Part shown: one piece after another, positions 1-11,949 of the stretch
How positions within the stretch are numbered: the first letter of the stretch is position 1
Layout: each line of letters opens with the position of its first letter
NCBI GenBank assembly: GCA_024741835.1
Contig: JAENRP010000277.1
Coordinates: 4,693-56,160 of the forward strand
DNA: 51,468 nucleotides
Reading direction: 5' to 3'
Source of the DNA: Diplocarpon mali
Lineage: Eukaryota > Ascomycota > Leotiomycetes > Helotiales > Drepanopezizaceae
Position numbers and translations under genes: made by a program
The notes under the pieces: generated by a model
What the model was told of the DNA's origin: nothing
The model's database searches: none
What the model saw: the letters and a program-made list of their open reading frames with translations, nothing else

Positions 1-221
1 AACGTGCTTTATTAGTTCTAAACTATGTAGCACGGCTAGTCTATTAGCGTATCTAATTGTATATATATAGTATCCTTTCCACTATTACTGCTAATATTTA
101 TTTGGGAATAGGCTCTTTAGCGAAAAATTCGCTTAAAAGAAAATAAAAATAAAAACAAACTATAACGCTTAAATAAAAGAAAGGGTTTTAAAAGAGATTA
201 ATAAGTAGTTTAAACTACCTA

Positions 222-3200
222 TTAGGATTCTTCGTCAGAATAGTATTGCGAATTAGGAGCTATAATAGCCTTTGTTTCTCTATCTAAGTGCTACTAACGC
301 GTATAAATCTTAGTTTCTTTTAAAAATATTAAGAAGTATTTAATTCCAGTTTTTATTTTAAATAGTAAGGGTAAAGATAGCTTTCTAAATCCCTTATATT
401 CTTCTTTTATTTTCTATATAAGAGTACGTCTTTGATTACGGTACTCTTTATAAGAAAGAATTAAATAGATTAGAGTTTCTCTATTATTATAAATATAATA
501 GGGGTTTTGAGTTATACTTATTCTTTTTAAGTAAGACTTAATATACCTATAGCCTAGTTTCAATTGAAAGAAGGCGCTAGCAGTTTCTCTTAAAGTACTT
601 ATAAGTAAAGAGATCTATTTTAATATTCTATAAGAATATCGGGTTTTATAACTTTTTAAGGAAGTAGAATTAAGGTTATTCTAAATAAATAGAGACATTT
701 CCTACTTTTTGATTTCACTTATTTTTACCTTTAAAAAGGCAAAAGAAGTATAATTAGAAGAATGAGTACTTTTTATAGCTTATTTAGCTAGTTTATCTAC
801 TTCTTTATTTCCAATTATATTAGTATGCCTTAATACCTACTTAATTGCAATACTAGCTCCTTTACTAATTAAAGTCTTAGAAGTAGTAATTGTAACAATT
901 TAATAGTTTTATCTTAGGCTATCTAAGGGAGTTTTTAATCTTTAAATAGCCGCTTGGTTATTTGAAAAAATTGTAAAAATATCCCCTTCTTTTGCTATTA
1001 AGCTTGCTTTTGAGATTGCCTTAGCTATAGCTTTAAGCTCTCTATTATAGACTAATTTTGAATTTCTAATATTTACTCTATTAGAGTATTCTGGTAATTT
1101 TAAAATGAATAGGTCTTTATATGAATATAGAGCGTAGCTAAAACTAACTCTATTCCCTTTGGCTATTTAAAAGCCGTTAGTATAAATCGATAAATTATTA
1201 GTACTATAGATATTTTATAAATACTATAGGTATTATACTGCTTTTTCTTTTTTTAATAGTTTAGATATTTCGATATTATAAGGCACTTCCTTTTCCTATA
1301 AGGTAAAATAAAAGTGCCTTATTATCTCTAATGAATCTAAATTGACTAAGAAGTATATTGATTTAATTAAGCTCTTAATTTGAAAAGAGGATTTTATATA
1401 GAAATTTTCATCTGCGATAATTTCCTCTTCTTTAATTATTTAAATTGTTTTTTAAACTTCTACCCTAATAGGGTGTTTTAAGCTTAATTTCAAGGAATGG
1501 AGTACGTAGCGTCTAGCACTATAGTTTAGCCTTATCTATAGTAGTAATAGGGCCGATTCTAATTCTATTAGGATAAAAGGGGCTATTTAAAAAACCCTTA
1601 ATATTTTTCTATAAGCTAGATTTTATATAACTTATAGTAGTTTTAGAATCGCCTTATTTTTATATTAAGGTTTCTATTAAAGTATAGAACTATAGTCTAT
1701 AATACTTATAATGTAGGCTAAGTATAATTGATATATTATAAATAGGAAGAGACCTTTTATAATAGAAGCTAGTCTATTTATATAGTATAATATTTACTTT
1801 CCTTAGAAAGTCCTAATTGCTCTATATTCTTTAAATTATAGATTCGAATTGAAATAAATCCTTAATTACTTATTTAACTTTTTTAAAGCTAATATAGTAT
1901 TATCTAAAAGTCTAATCGATAGGGGATTTCTATAGAAAAAATGAATTAATTCGGTTTTTTCAATATTAAAGCTAATTGAATATTATTCCCTTAGATTAAT
2001 TAAATCTTTTACCTCTCTTTTAAGAATTTTAATATTACTTTTAAAATTTGAAGAAGAGGCTATAAGACTTAAATCATTTATATAAAATTATAGTTTAACA
2101 TTTTAGGATTTAAATAGGTCTTAAATATAGATTAAGAATAAAATTAGTAAAATAGGACTTCCTTAAGGAATACCTATATTAATAGACTTAAATTCCTCTA
2201 TTTGGTTATTAAAGGTAAGTTTAAGAGTACGGTCTTTTAGAAACGATTGAACCTATATAATAAGACTAATAGGGAGATTTAGTAAAACTAGAATCTATAA
2301 TAGTCTGTTTTTCGCAATATGATCAAATGCGCCCTTAATATTAAGGAATAGTATACTTATTTTTAGCTTATTTGTCTTATTCAGCTTTACTTTATTTTAT
2401 AGGAGTAGAGCCACGTTAATAGCCGATTTATATAATCTGCTACTAATTTGAGAATGGTATAGTAGAGTAGTAGTTTCGGCTAAATGATTAAGACGCTAGG
2501 CTATTATTCTTTTAGAAATTTTACTAAGACAATTAAGTAGTAATATAACTTTATATACTTTTAGTATTAAATAATCTGGTTTTTTAAGCTTTTTAAGAAT
2601 AAATCCAGTAGCTTGTTTCTATACTTTAAGGTAGTAGCCCTGGTTTATTAAGGATAAATAGACTTTAAAAACACTTTTAAAATAGCTAAATAAGCTTAAA
2701 TAATTATTTCTTATATAATAAAATCTAGTCCAAGGGTTTTACCTTTTATCTTTAAAGTATATGCATTTTTAATCTTAATTTGCGTTAATAATAGCTAACT
2801 CCACTTATTGCTCTTATTTGAATAATTAATGTTATTTTCTAACGCTTATAGATTTAGATTATTAGAAATAGGTAGAGTTAGAAAGAGGGTACTTTTAAAG
2901 ATTTTATATTTTTTTAGAAAGTCGATTCAAGCTCTTAAGTATTAGAGTTAAATAAACTAGGGATTAATTGAGAGCTAAATCCCTTAGTATATGATATAGC
3001 TTTGAATATCAATTAGGAGTCCTCTTTTTCTAAGAATTAGTTCTAGTGCTTTGTTTTTACTATTTTAATTGAATTAAAATACGTATTTCTAGCTTATTTT
3101 AATTCTTATTAAAAAAGAGTATACCTTAAGGATTTGCTTCTATAGTAGAATTGTTATATGATTTTATATAGATTTTTTAAATCCTTATTCTACTAGGGTT

Positions 3201-4105
3201 TACTATTTATAGATAACTTGGATTTCGGTATTACCTTATCTATAGCTTCTATGAATTTTATAGTAAAAGTATTTACTAAGTCTTCTAGTTCTTGATTTAT
3301 ATTAAAATCTTTAGAATATTCGAAATTTAAGAAGACGTTTTTAATTATCCTTTTAAATTTTTCCTAAATTAAATTTTTTATATTATATTATAGAATAGTA
3401 GGGTAAGACCTAGTATTATTAGTACTAGTAGTAATAGTAAATAGAACCCTGAAGTGATTAGAACCTAGATCTGGTATAGTTTGCTAGTCTACGATTTTAT
3501 TTACTATTCCTTAAGTAGCAAATGTTAAATCAATAATAAAGGGAGTTATTATATTTGATTTAAAATAAGTTCCTTCCCTTAGAGTATTTAATAGATATAA
3601 AGAGTATTTCTTTATAATATCTAATAAAATTTGAGTGTAGTAATTAGTTTTTTTAAGGGGGTCCTACTAAAGGTAATATATATTAAAGTCTTTTAAAAAT
3701 ATTAAATCCTTAGAAAATAATACTAGTAAATAGTCTCTTTTTAAGAATTTAATATTATTTGGCATTTTAAAGTGACTTATATTATAGACGTTAATTAATT
3801 GAATATGAAAAACGTCTATAATAATACAATTAGGATCAATTGGTAACCTAGGCGCTAGTATAGCGTAAATTTTATTTGAAATATAAAATAACGTTTTAGA
3901 CTTAAAGGAATTTTGATTTGAAAGGATTTGTTTAAAACTAAAGTATACGATAGATTTATATAATAAATCGCTCTCTTATATAATCTAAGGTTCTTAAATC
4001 GCAATTAAATCAATAGATAATTCTATAGCCATTTGTAAAACGTGCTTTATAGTAGGCAAGCTTCTATTTATATTAATTTATAGGCATTTATTCCTAATTA
4101 TTATT
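222..4105 (-). pseudogene. LINE ORF2: endonuclease, reverse transcriptase, RNase H, zinc motif (degraded)
   Basis: This is the polyprotein for target-primed reverse transcription. Landmarks read on the minus strand: the apurinic endonuclease N terminus, with SIDLIAI*EP* (family motif I-Q-E-P-W) at about 4020-3975; RT motif FLNIKGAFDHIA (family FLDxKGAFD) at about 2355-2315; GIP*GSPIL at about 2178-2152; FYINDLSLIA at 2088-2059, where the family has Y-x-D-D, so the first catalytic Asp is now Asn. RNase H ends with GNKEVDKLAK at 813-780. A C-terminal segment (about 560-400) resembles the C-x-C...H...C finger of Tad1 elements, with Cys changed to Tyr. The frame closes at TCC-TAA-TAG near 222. 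Stops are mostly TAA/TAG at expected Gln codons. Confidence 0.85.
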
Positions 4106-4109
4106 AATA

Positions 4110-5840
4110 GTAAATAGAGCGCCGAATCGATTTATAGTAGTAGTACTACTAATAGTACGTTTTTCTATAGATTTGTTTTTAATTGTAATAAAAACTTTAT
4201 ATAGCTTAAAATCAGCCGAATGTATAGTTTCTTTACAATTAGCGCATTTAATACTAGTATGCTTATACTTAGTATTTACCTTATAAGTATTATAAGTATA
4301 AGCCTATCTTATATAGTTGCCTTTATATAAGGAGCATTTTAGTTCTCTTTTATAAAGAACCTTTAAATGGCCAAATCTAGTATAGGTTTTATATTAATAT
4401 ATACTATTAATAGCTATATATTTGACGACTTTTACTAAAGTACTACTAATATATAGTCTTTTGCTTATAGCTCGCTTAGCTTGATTTTCATTTAGGAAAG
4501 AGATAATAATTATACTATTCTTATATAAACTAGAGTTACGTTTCTCTCTTAGAGTAGCCTAATAGGATTTTCCTACTAGGGTAAAACCCTTATTAAAGGT
4601 TTTAATCTCTTTTAAGATTAGCTCTAAGTCTAGGCTATGCTCTATATTAAAATCCGCAAATAGAATACTATAAATAGCTACTTTATACTATAGCTCTCCA
4701 TTTTTAAGGCTAGTTAATTAAAGAAGCACCCCTTTAATAATAGCCTTATTTGAAATTAAAAAATCAATGCTAAACGTAGGAATAATAGTTAAAATAATAT
4801 TTCTATATAAAGATAAGGACGCAATAGCGATTATTAAATCATTAAAACTATTCTTTTTAAAAGTAGTATTAATTCGATTATATAAAGCAATTGACGAAAA
4901 AGAAGTAGTCGAAGCTAAAGGGGACTATAGGAGGGTGCATTTCTTAAAAAGGACTGGCTTACCGTTTCCCTTTGGCTTATTAGGCCTTGAATTCGCAGTA
5001 GGGTTCCTAAGGCTACCCGCAGCCCTAGCCCTATTCCTATTAGCGCCACCTATACTAGTACTACTAGTAGTAGCGCTAGTACTATAATTTGCAGTAGTAG
5101 CTATAGTAGCTACTATTGCTAACTTAATTGCTTAAGTATACGTTTTAAGCGTTTGCTCGATTTTCCGTATTGCTCTCTTTAAATTAGCTACTTGTATAGC
5201 TAGAATCGTAGAAGTGTTTTTAATACAATTGTGCTTTATATACTCTTTGAAAACCTTAAGTAAATCAAGTAGTTTCGTCTGTTTTTCCTAAGAATTAGTC
5301 GCTAAGTATACTTTAATAAGGAGGTCTCTTACTTAAAGTATAAGCTTAGTTAATTTATTAGTACTAATACTACTAGCGTCGTTTTAAAAGGAGAAGTCGA
5401 TTCTAAGGGTTTTATCAGCTCTTTAATTGATTAGGGATAGTAGTCCCCTTTTAGCATTATTAATAATTTGGCTTGAATTAGCCGAAGGAGCCGCATTCTG
5501 CATTTAGCTAGCGTTAGTTTAAATAGGGGTAAGATTAAGGGGGTTAATACTCGAATCTCTACCTCTTGCAATAGGATTACCCTTAAGGGTTAATTCGACT
5601 TTAGAAATCGAATCAAAGCCTTTAATAGGGCTAGGTATCTCTCCCTCCTCTATAGGGGAGTTGGAGTTGTAATAGGAGACGCCCGCGGGGTCGCTCAAGG
5701 GCTCTATACTACCCACTTTGCTATTATAGTAGTAATAAGCCACTGCAGCTTATAAGGGCAAAAGGGCAAGGTGTTTAGGGTATTCTGCAAAGAATGGAAG
5801 GTAGTAGGCGTCGTTTGCTAAGGGGTGAAAAATCCAGAAA
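4110..5840 (-). pseudogene. LINE ORF1 (gag-like, zinc knuckles), RIP-degraded
   Basis: This would be the RNA-binding ORF1 protein of the LINE. The minus-strand frame is readable from about 5840 (Asp-Ala-Tyr-Tyr-Leu-Pro region) through the open stretch at 5743-5519 (Ala-Tyr-Tyr-Tyr-Tyr-Asn...) and on to about 4110, broken by TAA/TAG codons at Gln-like positions. The middle part is rich in Ala, Thr and Ser. The basic segment around 5080-4940 reads GGANRNRARAAGS and continues. Near the C terminus (about 4360-4190) lie Cys-rich knuckles; KCANCKETIHSADFKLYK fits a C-x2-C-x4-H-x4-C finger with the last Cys lost to Tyr. The true start is uncertain; GTG at 5743 is only where the longest open stretch begins. 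Confidence 0.75.
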
Positions 5841-5856
5841 AGAGGTTGTATACTCT

Positions 5857-6600
5857 GCGTACTTAATAGTTTAAAAGAGGTCGATCTTCTTATAAATCTT
5901 AAAGTTAAGTTAAATAAAAAGAAATAGTTTTATAATAGCAAACTTAAGAAGGAGGCTATTAAGTAGGAAACTAAAAAGCTAAGTTTCTTTAAAAGTTATA
6001 GCTATCTTAAGATCTGCGGCTTTTACTTTCCTTTTTACTTTATACAGTATAGATTAAGTAAAGTCTATATTTATATTTATATTCTTATTATCTTTATCTT
6101 TTCTATATTAAAATAAAGTAATCTATTATAGTAAATGCTAAGTATTAAAGGCAGTTATTTAAAAGTATTTTACCTTTGGAGTATCTTATCTTATCTTTGC
6201 ATTATTATAAATCCAAATAAAATCTTAGTCTTTGTCACTTAAACCTCTATTGATTTTAAGATTGCATTTAGCTAAGGCCAGCTTATATTCCTTCTCCTTT
6301 TCTATATTTAAAACTTTTCAAAGTCTTTAGTTATTATCTACTAAAGCTCTTAAGCTAAGCTTATTTAATATATCTATAAGGTCCTTTTTAATAGTATTAT
6401 CTATTAAAAAAGAAGTATTAATAGAAGGGGTAAAAAATACTATACTTACGTACTTAATAAGTGTCTTTTAAATCGCTACTTTAATACCTTTGCTCTTAAA
6501 GTAAAGCTTTAAATCGTCGAAGTATTATTGCTAGTTCTTTTAAAAGAGTTAAAGGTCTTTAGGCTTAGTATTTCAATCGGAATTAAAAGCTATTGCTGTT
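5857..6600 (-). pseudogene. copia-R gag, N-terminal part (copy 1)
   Basis: The minus strand from about 6590 reads in one frame, broken only by TAA/TAG: YFDDLKLYFKSKGIKV near 6540-6490, then a long charged region with NIEKEKEYKLALAKCN near 6310-6260. The position directly after the leader and primer-binding site, and the charged and largely hydrophilic make-up, fit a Ty1/copia Gag capsid region. The frame runs on to 5857, where the LINE interrupts it. The start codon is not clear. The second copy at 12193-12950 has the same frame. Confidence 0.6.
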
Positions 6601-6739
6601 TCGAATAGAATTGCGTTAAAATCAAATAAATTAAACAGTTGAAGGCATTCCTCTTATCGAAAAGTCAAAATAATTAAATAGCGGTATTATAAAAGTATTA
6701 AATAGAAAGAAAGTCCTCTTATCGAAAAGGGTTTCTAGG

Positions 6740-6885
6740 CTATAACGCAAGGATTCATACCTCTTATAAAACACAATAGAGCAAGGAATCACACCTCTTG
6801 CAATACCAGGGGTTATAAAGCAAGGAATTATACCTTTTGCAATATAGGTTGGCCAAATAGGGAATTATACCTCTTATTCGCCGAT
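6740..6885 (-). repeat. Imperfect hairpin repeats in copia-R leader (copy 1)
   Basis: Four imperfect units containing gcaaggaatcatacctcttg occur between the LTR/primer-binding site and gag, spaced about 35-45 bases apart. Each unit has short inverted arms (gcaag...cttgc). The same array is present in the complete copia-R at 13085-13230, so it is a family feature. A role in RNA packaging, dimerisation or translation is only a guess. Confidence 0.7.
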
Positions 6886-6980
6886 TGCTCGCCTTTTACT
6901 ATAAGTCTTATTCAACTTCCTACTAATAATTACAGCGCAAGTGGTTTTTAAAGGAAGTTAATAATTAGTTATTAGTCTAG

Positions 6981-6995
6981 CTAAGGCTTATAACC
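6981..6995 (-). other. Primer-binding site, half initiator-tRNA type (copia-R copy 1)
   Basis: Directly inside the 5' LTR the minus strand reads GGTTATAAGCC. This matches the complement of the 5' half-molecule of initiator tRNA-Met cleaved in the anticodon loop (GGTTATGAGCCC), as used by Drosophila copia, with one G-to-A change. Confidence 0.6.
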
Positions 6996-7190
6996 TATTA
7001 AGCTTAAGTGAGTTAGCGTAGTAGGTAAAGGAGGCTTTTAAAGGTCGATAGTCGATATATTAATAAGAGTTAAGGAAGGAAGGTTACCCCTTTCTTCCTT
7101 ATAGCTATATACGTATCAATATCCTATTGATTAAGCAATAGGGTCATATGATAATATATCAAAGTGATAGCTGTATCACCTATCTTAACA
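6996..7190 (-). repeat. copia-R 5' LTR (copy 1), 195 bp
   Basis: It begins tattaagctt and ends tatcttaaca on the plus strand, so the minus-strand form is TGTTAAG...CTTAATA, i.e. TG...CA with RIP change at one end. It aligns along its full length with LTRs at 7536-7730, 13343-13537 and 34722-34916. Confidence 0.85.
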
Positions 7191-7535
7191 AAGGTTCGCT
7201 TGAAAGAGGTGGTTAGTCGAGGCTTGCTAATAGAATCGGCTAGTATAAGGGATTCGTTATCTATAGGGTTTTAAAAGGTATCCTCTTTAATTAAAAGATT
7301 GCTTAACTTAAAAGGTACTAGCATTATTATCTTAAGATTGATTTTCTTAAAATAAGAGGTCCTTTTATAACGTTTATCCTATTAAAGGCTATAGTTAGGA
7401 AATGCCTTAACTTATAAATTCTATAATTTCTTTTAAAGTTAGTTAAAAGCTATTAACTATTAATAGTTATTTTAACTAAGTCTATTAGCTCTTTTTCCAA
7501 TTCTTAAATTTAAAAAGGGATTAAATATTAAGGCG
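7191..7535. other. Older spacer, left half
   Basis: This is AT-rich sequence between two copia-R LTRs. It ends in AGGCG (7531-7535), which is repeated at 13538-13542 as the target duplication of the complete copia-R, so it was once continuous with 13543-14172. I see no convincing reading frame or RNA gene in it. Confidence 0.6.
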
Positions 7536-7730
7536 TATTAAGCTTAAGTGAGTCGGCGCAGTAGGTAACGGAAACTTCTAAAGGTCGATGGTCGATATAT
7601 TGGTAAGAGTTAGAGAAGGAAGGTTACCCCTTTCTTTCCTATAGCTATATACGTATTAATATCCTATTGACTAAGCAGTAGGGTTATATGATAATATATT
7701 AAAGTAATAGCTATATTACTTATCTTAATA
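7536..7730 (-). repeat. copia-R 3' LTR (copy 2)
   Basis: 195 bp, tattaagctt...tatcttaata on the plus strand. It is preceded by the target duplication AGGCG. It matches the partner LTR at 13343-13537. Confidence 0.9.
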
Positions 7731-7869
7731 CCCTTACTTATACCTTACTCCGATTGACTTATAGTTAGGAAAATAATAACTATCCTTTTGCGCTAATCTA
7801 ACTCTTAAGTATCTCTTTAAATTAAAAACAATCAATTAATAGCAACCTCTATTAAAATTGCCAAACTCT

Positions 7870-8019
7870 ACTCGTAGGGTAAGACTAGGAGTCAATTTTC
7901 CTAAAAGCGTTCCTTTATAAGATTATATAACTTAACTTGCGGTCTAGGCCTAGGAGTCGATCTAAAAAACTTTCCTTTATAAGACTATATGACCAGACTT
8001 ATAAGGCAGGCCTAGGAGT
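7870..8019. repeat. Three 23-nt palindromes in copia-R 3' region
   Basis: Copies at 7870-7892, 7935-7957 and 7997-8019, between the pol end and the 3' LTR. They are variants of left arm ACTCGCAGGCC, one central base, and right arm GGCCTGCGAGT. The same three occur at 35056-35078, 35121-35143 and 35182-35204 in copia-R copy 3, with nearly the same spacing (65 and 61-62). Confidence 0.85.
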
Positions 8020-8039
8020 CGTCCTTAAGCCTACTAAGC

Positions 8040-11000
8040 CCTTATTGTCTTTTGTAACCTTAGTATATCTTGAAATGCTTCGAACTTTACAATTGTCTCT
8101 AATAGCTTTATAAATCTATCTGCTACTATTCGATCGGTTAGGAAATAGGTAATTAATAACTTATTCTTTATAATAAGGTCGCAGATAAAGTAGTAAGTAA
8201 TATTAATATATTTCGATCACTTATATAAGTATAGATTCTTTATAAGTGCAATTGCCCTTGTATTATCTGCTTAAAGATTAATACAGTTCCTATCTTATCT
8301 AATATACTTAGCGAAACCTATGTCTTTTAGAACTTAAGCGATTTATAATCCTTACTTACAATTTAATAAAATTAATATATATTCGGCCTTAGTGCTTATA
8401 ATAGCTATTAATTTCTACTTCCTACTTCCTTATAATATAGGTTTACTATATAGTACTACTACGCTTTTAGATATACTTTTCCGATCTTTTATATTTGCTT
8501 AATTAGAATTAGTATATACCTTAAGCTTTGCGCTTATATATTTCATTAGTCTATATCTTACCTTTTATATAATTATTAATCAAAGGTACCTTTTAAGTCG
8601 CTTAATTGCATTCTTATATTAAATCGTCAGATCCTTTAAGTTTTAATTAAGTTACCTAGTAATAAAGGTAATATCTGGTCTTATATATACTATAGTATAT
8701 ATAATTACTCCAATATCCTATTAGTACTTCTTCAAATCTCCTCTCTACTTATTTTCATTAGCAGGCTCTAACTTATTATACTTTCCTTTGATTAGAGTAT
8801 ACTTTGGCTTAAAGTTAAGAGTATAAGTAGAGAGTCCTATTCGTTCTAGGATCTTTTTAATATACTACTCTTAATCTAACTAGAGTTCTTAAGTAAAGCG
8901 GTTCCTTATAATACAAATGCTAAAGATCTTATAAATTCCCCTTAGATCCTTAATATTAAAATGTTTCTAAATAGTTATAAAGAACTAATTTAATTAAGTA
9001 GTTGTTTTTATAACTATAGTAATATCATCGATATATAGTAGCAACTTGATTCTACACTTAATATAGGTAAATAGATAAAGGTCAGCTAGGCTTTAAACAA
9101 ATCCTATTTCCATTAAAGTAGAGCTATATAAGAGGTTCTAATTATAAGCTGATTATTTAAGCTTATAAATACTGCGGAGTATATAGAGAGAGTAGCTAGC
9201 ATATATAGGAATACTATTAGGTCGGGAGAGAAAAATCCGTTCCTTTATAATCGCTTTAGTAAATGCATTTTCAATATTATACTATCTACATTTAAGGTTC
9301 TTAGCAGCTATTATTACTATAAATATATAAAGGGTATCTATACGAACTATTAGTACAAATATATCAAAGTAGTCTTCTTTATACTATTAGAAGAAGCCCT
9401 TAGCTATAAGCCTTGCCTTCTAACGTTCTAGGGTCTTATTTATATATGTCTTAATTATAAAGACCCACTTCGTTAATACTAGGTTCATATCCTTTAGTAT
9501 TAGTTCCTTTATCTATATGCTATTTGCAATAAGAGAGCTTATCTCCTTTTAAATTGCCTTATTCTATACTACTCTATTCTTTAGATTATTAATAGCTTTA
9601 TTATATATCTTTAGAAGAAAGATTTCATTATCCCTTTAGCAGCTAAGAACGCATTATCTTTATTAAAGCTCTATTAAAGTTCGAGCTTATAGATCCTATA
9701 CGCTATTATAGCTTAGATACGCTTAGACTCGCGTTTATCTAAAGTGTCTTCTAATTCTAGGTCTTTATTCCTCTTTAAAAGCGTAGGTTCAGCTATAGGT
9801 TCTATAGGCTTATTATCTAAGGAACCGTTTTCTAATAGTAGAGGCTTATTATTACTAGTACCTATTTTAGCAATATCCTTTACTATAAGTACTTTAATTA
9901 AAGGGATAATAATATTAAAGTTATTCTATACTTTAAGTAGTTCGCAGATAATAGGAATAGTCTATTCGGCCTTTAGGCAACTAATAGGTCGTCGATCAGC
10001 AGGTACGCTTAATATGCCTAAGCTAAAAGAGAGGGGTTATTAGTTCGGCTTAATAGTATTACTATTAAGTAGTATACCTTGCGAATCTCTAGATATATAG
10101 AGCTTTAAGGATAGCTCTCTCCTATTTTAAGATTCGTCGAACTTAACTATTAAAGATATAACTACTTACCCTAGATTTAGCGCATATACTATCTATTGCT
10201 TTATTATCTATTTAATATACTTAATAAATATATATTCTCTACTTTAGTCTATTAGCTTCTTGCTCTTTATACTTATAAGTTAGGACTTTAGGCTAATATA
10301 AGAATAGCAGATGCTTCTAAAGATATAAATATAATCTAAGCTTAGTTTCTATCTGAAATATACCTTATATAGCGATATTCAAGTGCTATTAACTATTAGT
10401 CTACTACCTATTCTATTTCGCAGGTATATATCTGCTTTAATCGCAAGGTCTTAGAATTCCAATAGTAGGTTAGTATCTTATAATAGAGCGCGATAATCAG
10501 TCTCTGCTTGCTAAATGCTTTACTTAGCGATGCTATTCTAATAGGAACCTTTATATATTATAATTAGTTTATAATAAACTCCTTATTTTACCTATTTGTT
10601 AAGCTTTGCCTTAATCTCTAATACATTATTAGACTTAATAGCTATTAGCTTTAATTAAGTCTAGCGTTCCTCTATCACTTTCTAAGTTTCTAACTTTTCT
10701 ATAAGCTTAGATTTAATCCTAGCGCAAATGGTTTATATTTATTAAATAGAGTTATCTACTATTTAAGAAAACTAATTATTTCCTTTAATTAAGATTATAA
10801 AAAGTCTAGCAGTATTAATAGATATTAGCGCTAGTATCGAATCTTTCTATAGACTAAGCTTAATTTGCGTCCGATTTCAAAGTTTTATTAGCTTGCAAAT
10901 TCGGCATACTAGGCGATCCTTTAGTACTTAGATCTTCCGTTTTAAAGTTAAGACCTTATATAAGCCCTTTAATTTCTCTAGCCCTAGATGCGCGAATCTT

Positions 11001-11120
11001 CTATATATTAGCTAATACCTTAATAGGCTTTCGGCTTTTAATAGCTTTAATAGCCTATTATCAGTTAATACTTTATTATTAGCAGCTAGAAAGGATTAGT
11101 AATAGCAGTTTAAGGTTTTG
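8040..11120 (-). pseudogene. copia-R pol: integrase, reverse transcriptase, RNase H (degraded)
   Basis: The pol part of the copia polyprotein. Landmarks on the minus strand: integrase zinc finger, RRFAHLGLEKLKGLYKV at about 11015-10965 followed by CRICK near 10900, giving the H-H-C-C pattern of the pre-integrase domain; RT catalytic box LLLYIDDITIVI near 9045-9010 (family Y-V-D-D, both Asp kept); RNase H end with ADNTRAIALIKN near 8275-8240 and YINITYYFICDLI near 8200-8165 (family D-N-Q-G-A and K-H-I-D-I-R-Y-H-F). The frame is full of TAA/TAG. Open plus-strand stretches at 9744-10043 and 11118-11450 are shadows on the opposite strand. Confidence 0.88.
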
Positions 11121-11129
11121 CCATTTTCT

Positions 11130-11416
11130 AATCGTAGTCCTAGCTTAGGAGTCGATTTCCTAGAAATGGCAAGATCTACTCGCAGTCCTAGTTTAGGAGT
11201 TATTTCTGCGAATTTCATTTGCGATCCTAGCCTAAGAGTCGTTATTGGCGAATCTGCAGAATCCACTCGCGGTCCTGGCCTAAGAGTCATTTCTGCTAAA
11301 TTCACTTATAATCCTAGCTTAAGAGTCCATCTATTCTTCTTATCCTCACTTAATTATATTAAGGTAAAGAGTGCACTTTCCTTAAAGGAATCCACTTATA
11401 AGTCTGGCTTAGGGGT
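11130..11416. repeat. In-frame array of six 23-nt palindromes upstream of copia-R integrase
   Basis: Copies start at 11130, 11178, 11217, 11265, 11304 and 11394. The spacings are 48, 39, 48, 39 and 90 bases, all multiples of three, with an 87-base higher-order period. Both strands stay open across it: minus frame with T-P-K-L-G-L-R-type repeats, plus frame with T-R-S-P-S-L-G-V-type repeats. It lies between the protease region and the integrase zinc finger of the polyprotein, so it would have been a repetitive linker in the protein. Confidence 0.88.
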
Positions 11417-11949
11417 CAATTTCTATAATATTACCTTTAAGATAATATAAAGTCTATCTTTGATTTTAGCCTTAAAGATCACTTTATAATTATTATTTAT
11501 AAACTATATAAATTGATTATTAAAAACTCTTATATAATTCAACTCTATATAGATCTTGCAGCTAAATAAAAGATTAATACTTAGGCTAGGTATAAAGAGA
11601 ATATTTTGCAAAAGGAAAGAAACGCTAGTAATATTCATTTCTACTATACTTATTGAGTTTGTATATAACTTTCTACTACCAACCTTAATAGAGCGCCTTT
11701 TTATTTTAATAAGCAGGCCTTTAAATAGGTAGGGTTTATTAATTATATATGCTATATAACTAGTATTACTATATTAGTTAGATTTAAGGATCTTATAAAG
11801 ATCGGCTTTTAAGATATAAGCATCTTTATTATAATTATCATCTAAATTATTAAAAGTGGATTTAGGTTTAAATAACCTACTATTATTATTAAAGGTATTT
11901 GCTAAAGTTTTAGCTAAATAGCCTTTTCTTTTGCCTTTCCTTAGTAATT

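Larger units (their letters stand above)
1..5856 (-). mobile_element. Degenerate Tad1-like non-LTR retrotransposon (LINE)
   Basis: A minus-strand LINE with two overlapping-type ORFs: ORF1 (about 5840-4110) and ORF2 (about 4105-222). The order is gag-like protein with zinc knuckles, endonuclease, reverse transcriptase, RNase H, then a C-terminal zinc motif, which is typical of the fungal Tad1/I group. The right (5') border is placed at about 5856 because copia-R sequence, matched again at 12193 onward, resumes there. The 3' end was not found; bases 1-221 look like 3' UTR and the tail probably lies left of the window. Many in-frame TAA/TAG codons and mutated catalytic residues show that it is dead. 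The element lacks the 23-nt palindrome seen in neighbouring families. Confidence 0.85.
5857..7190 (-). mobile_element. copia-R copy 1, 5' fragment cut by the LINE
   Basis: This stretch is a near copy of 12193-13537 in the complete copia-R: 5' LTR (6996-7190), primer-binding site, leader repeats and start of gag. Its homology stops abruptly at 5857, where the LINE begins, so the LINE apparently inserted into gag of this copy. The remainder of the element should lie beyond the left edge of the window. Confidence 0.85.

Noticed and set aside
4767..5087. Plus-strand ORF of 106 residues
   Set aside because: It is antisense to LINE ORF1, whose minus-strand frame continues through it.
9744..10043. 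Plus-strand ORF of 99 residues
   Set aside because: Antisense shadow within copia-R pol.
11118..11450. Plus-strand ORF of 110 residues with repeats
   Set aside because: It is the opposite strand of the copia-R polyprotein; it stays open only because the palindrome reads open on both strands.
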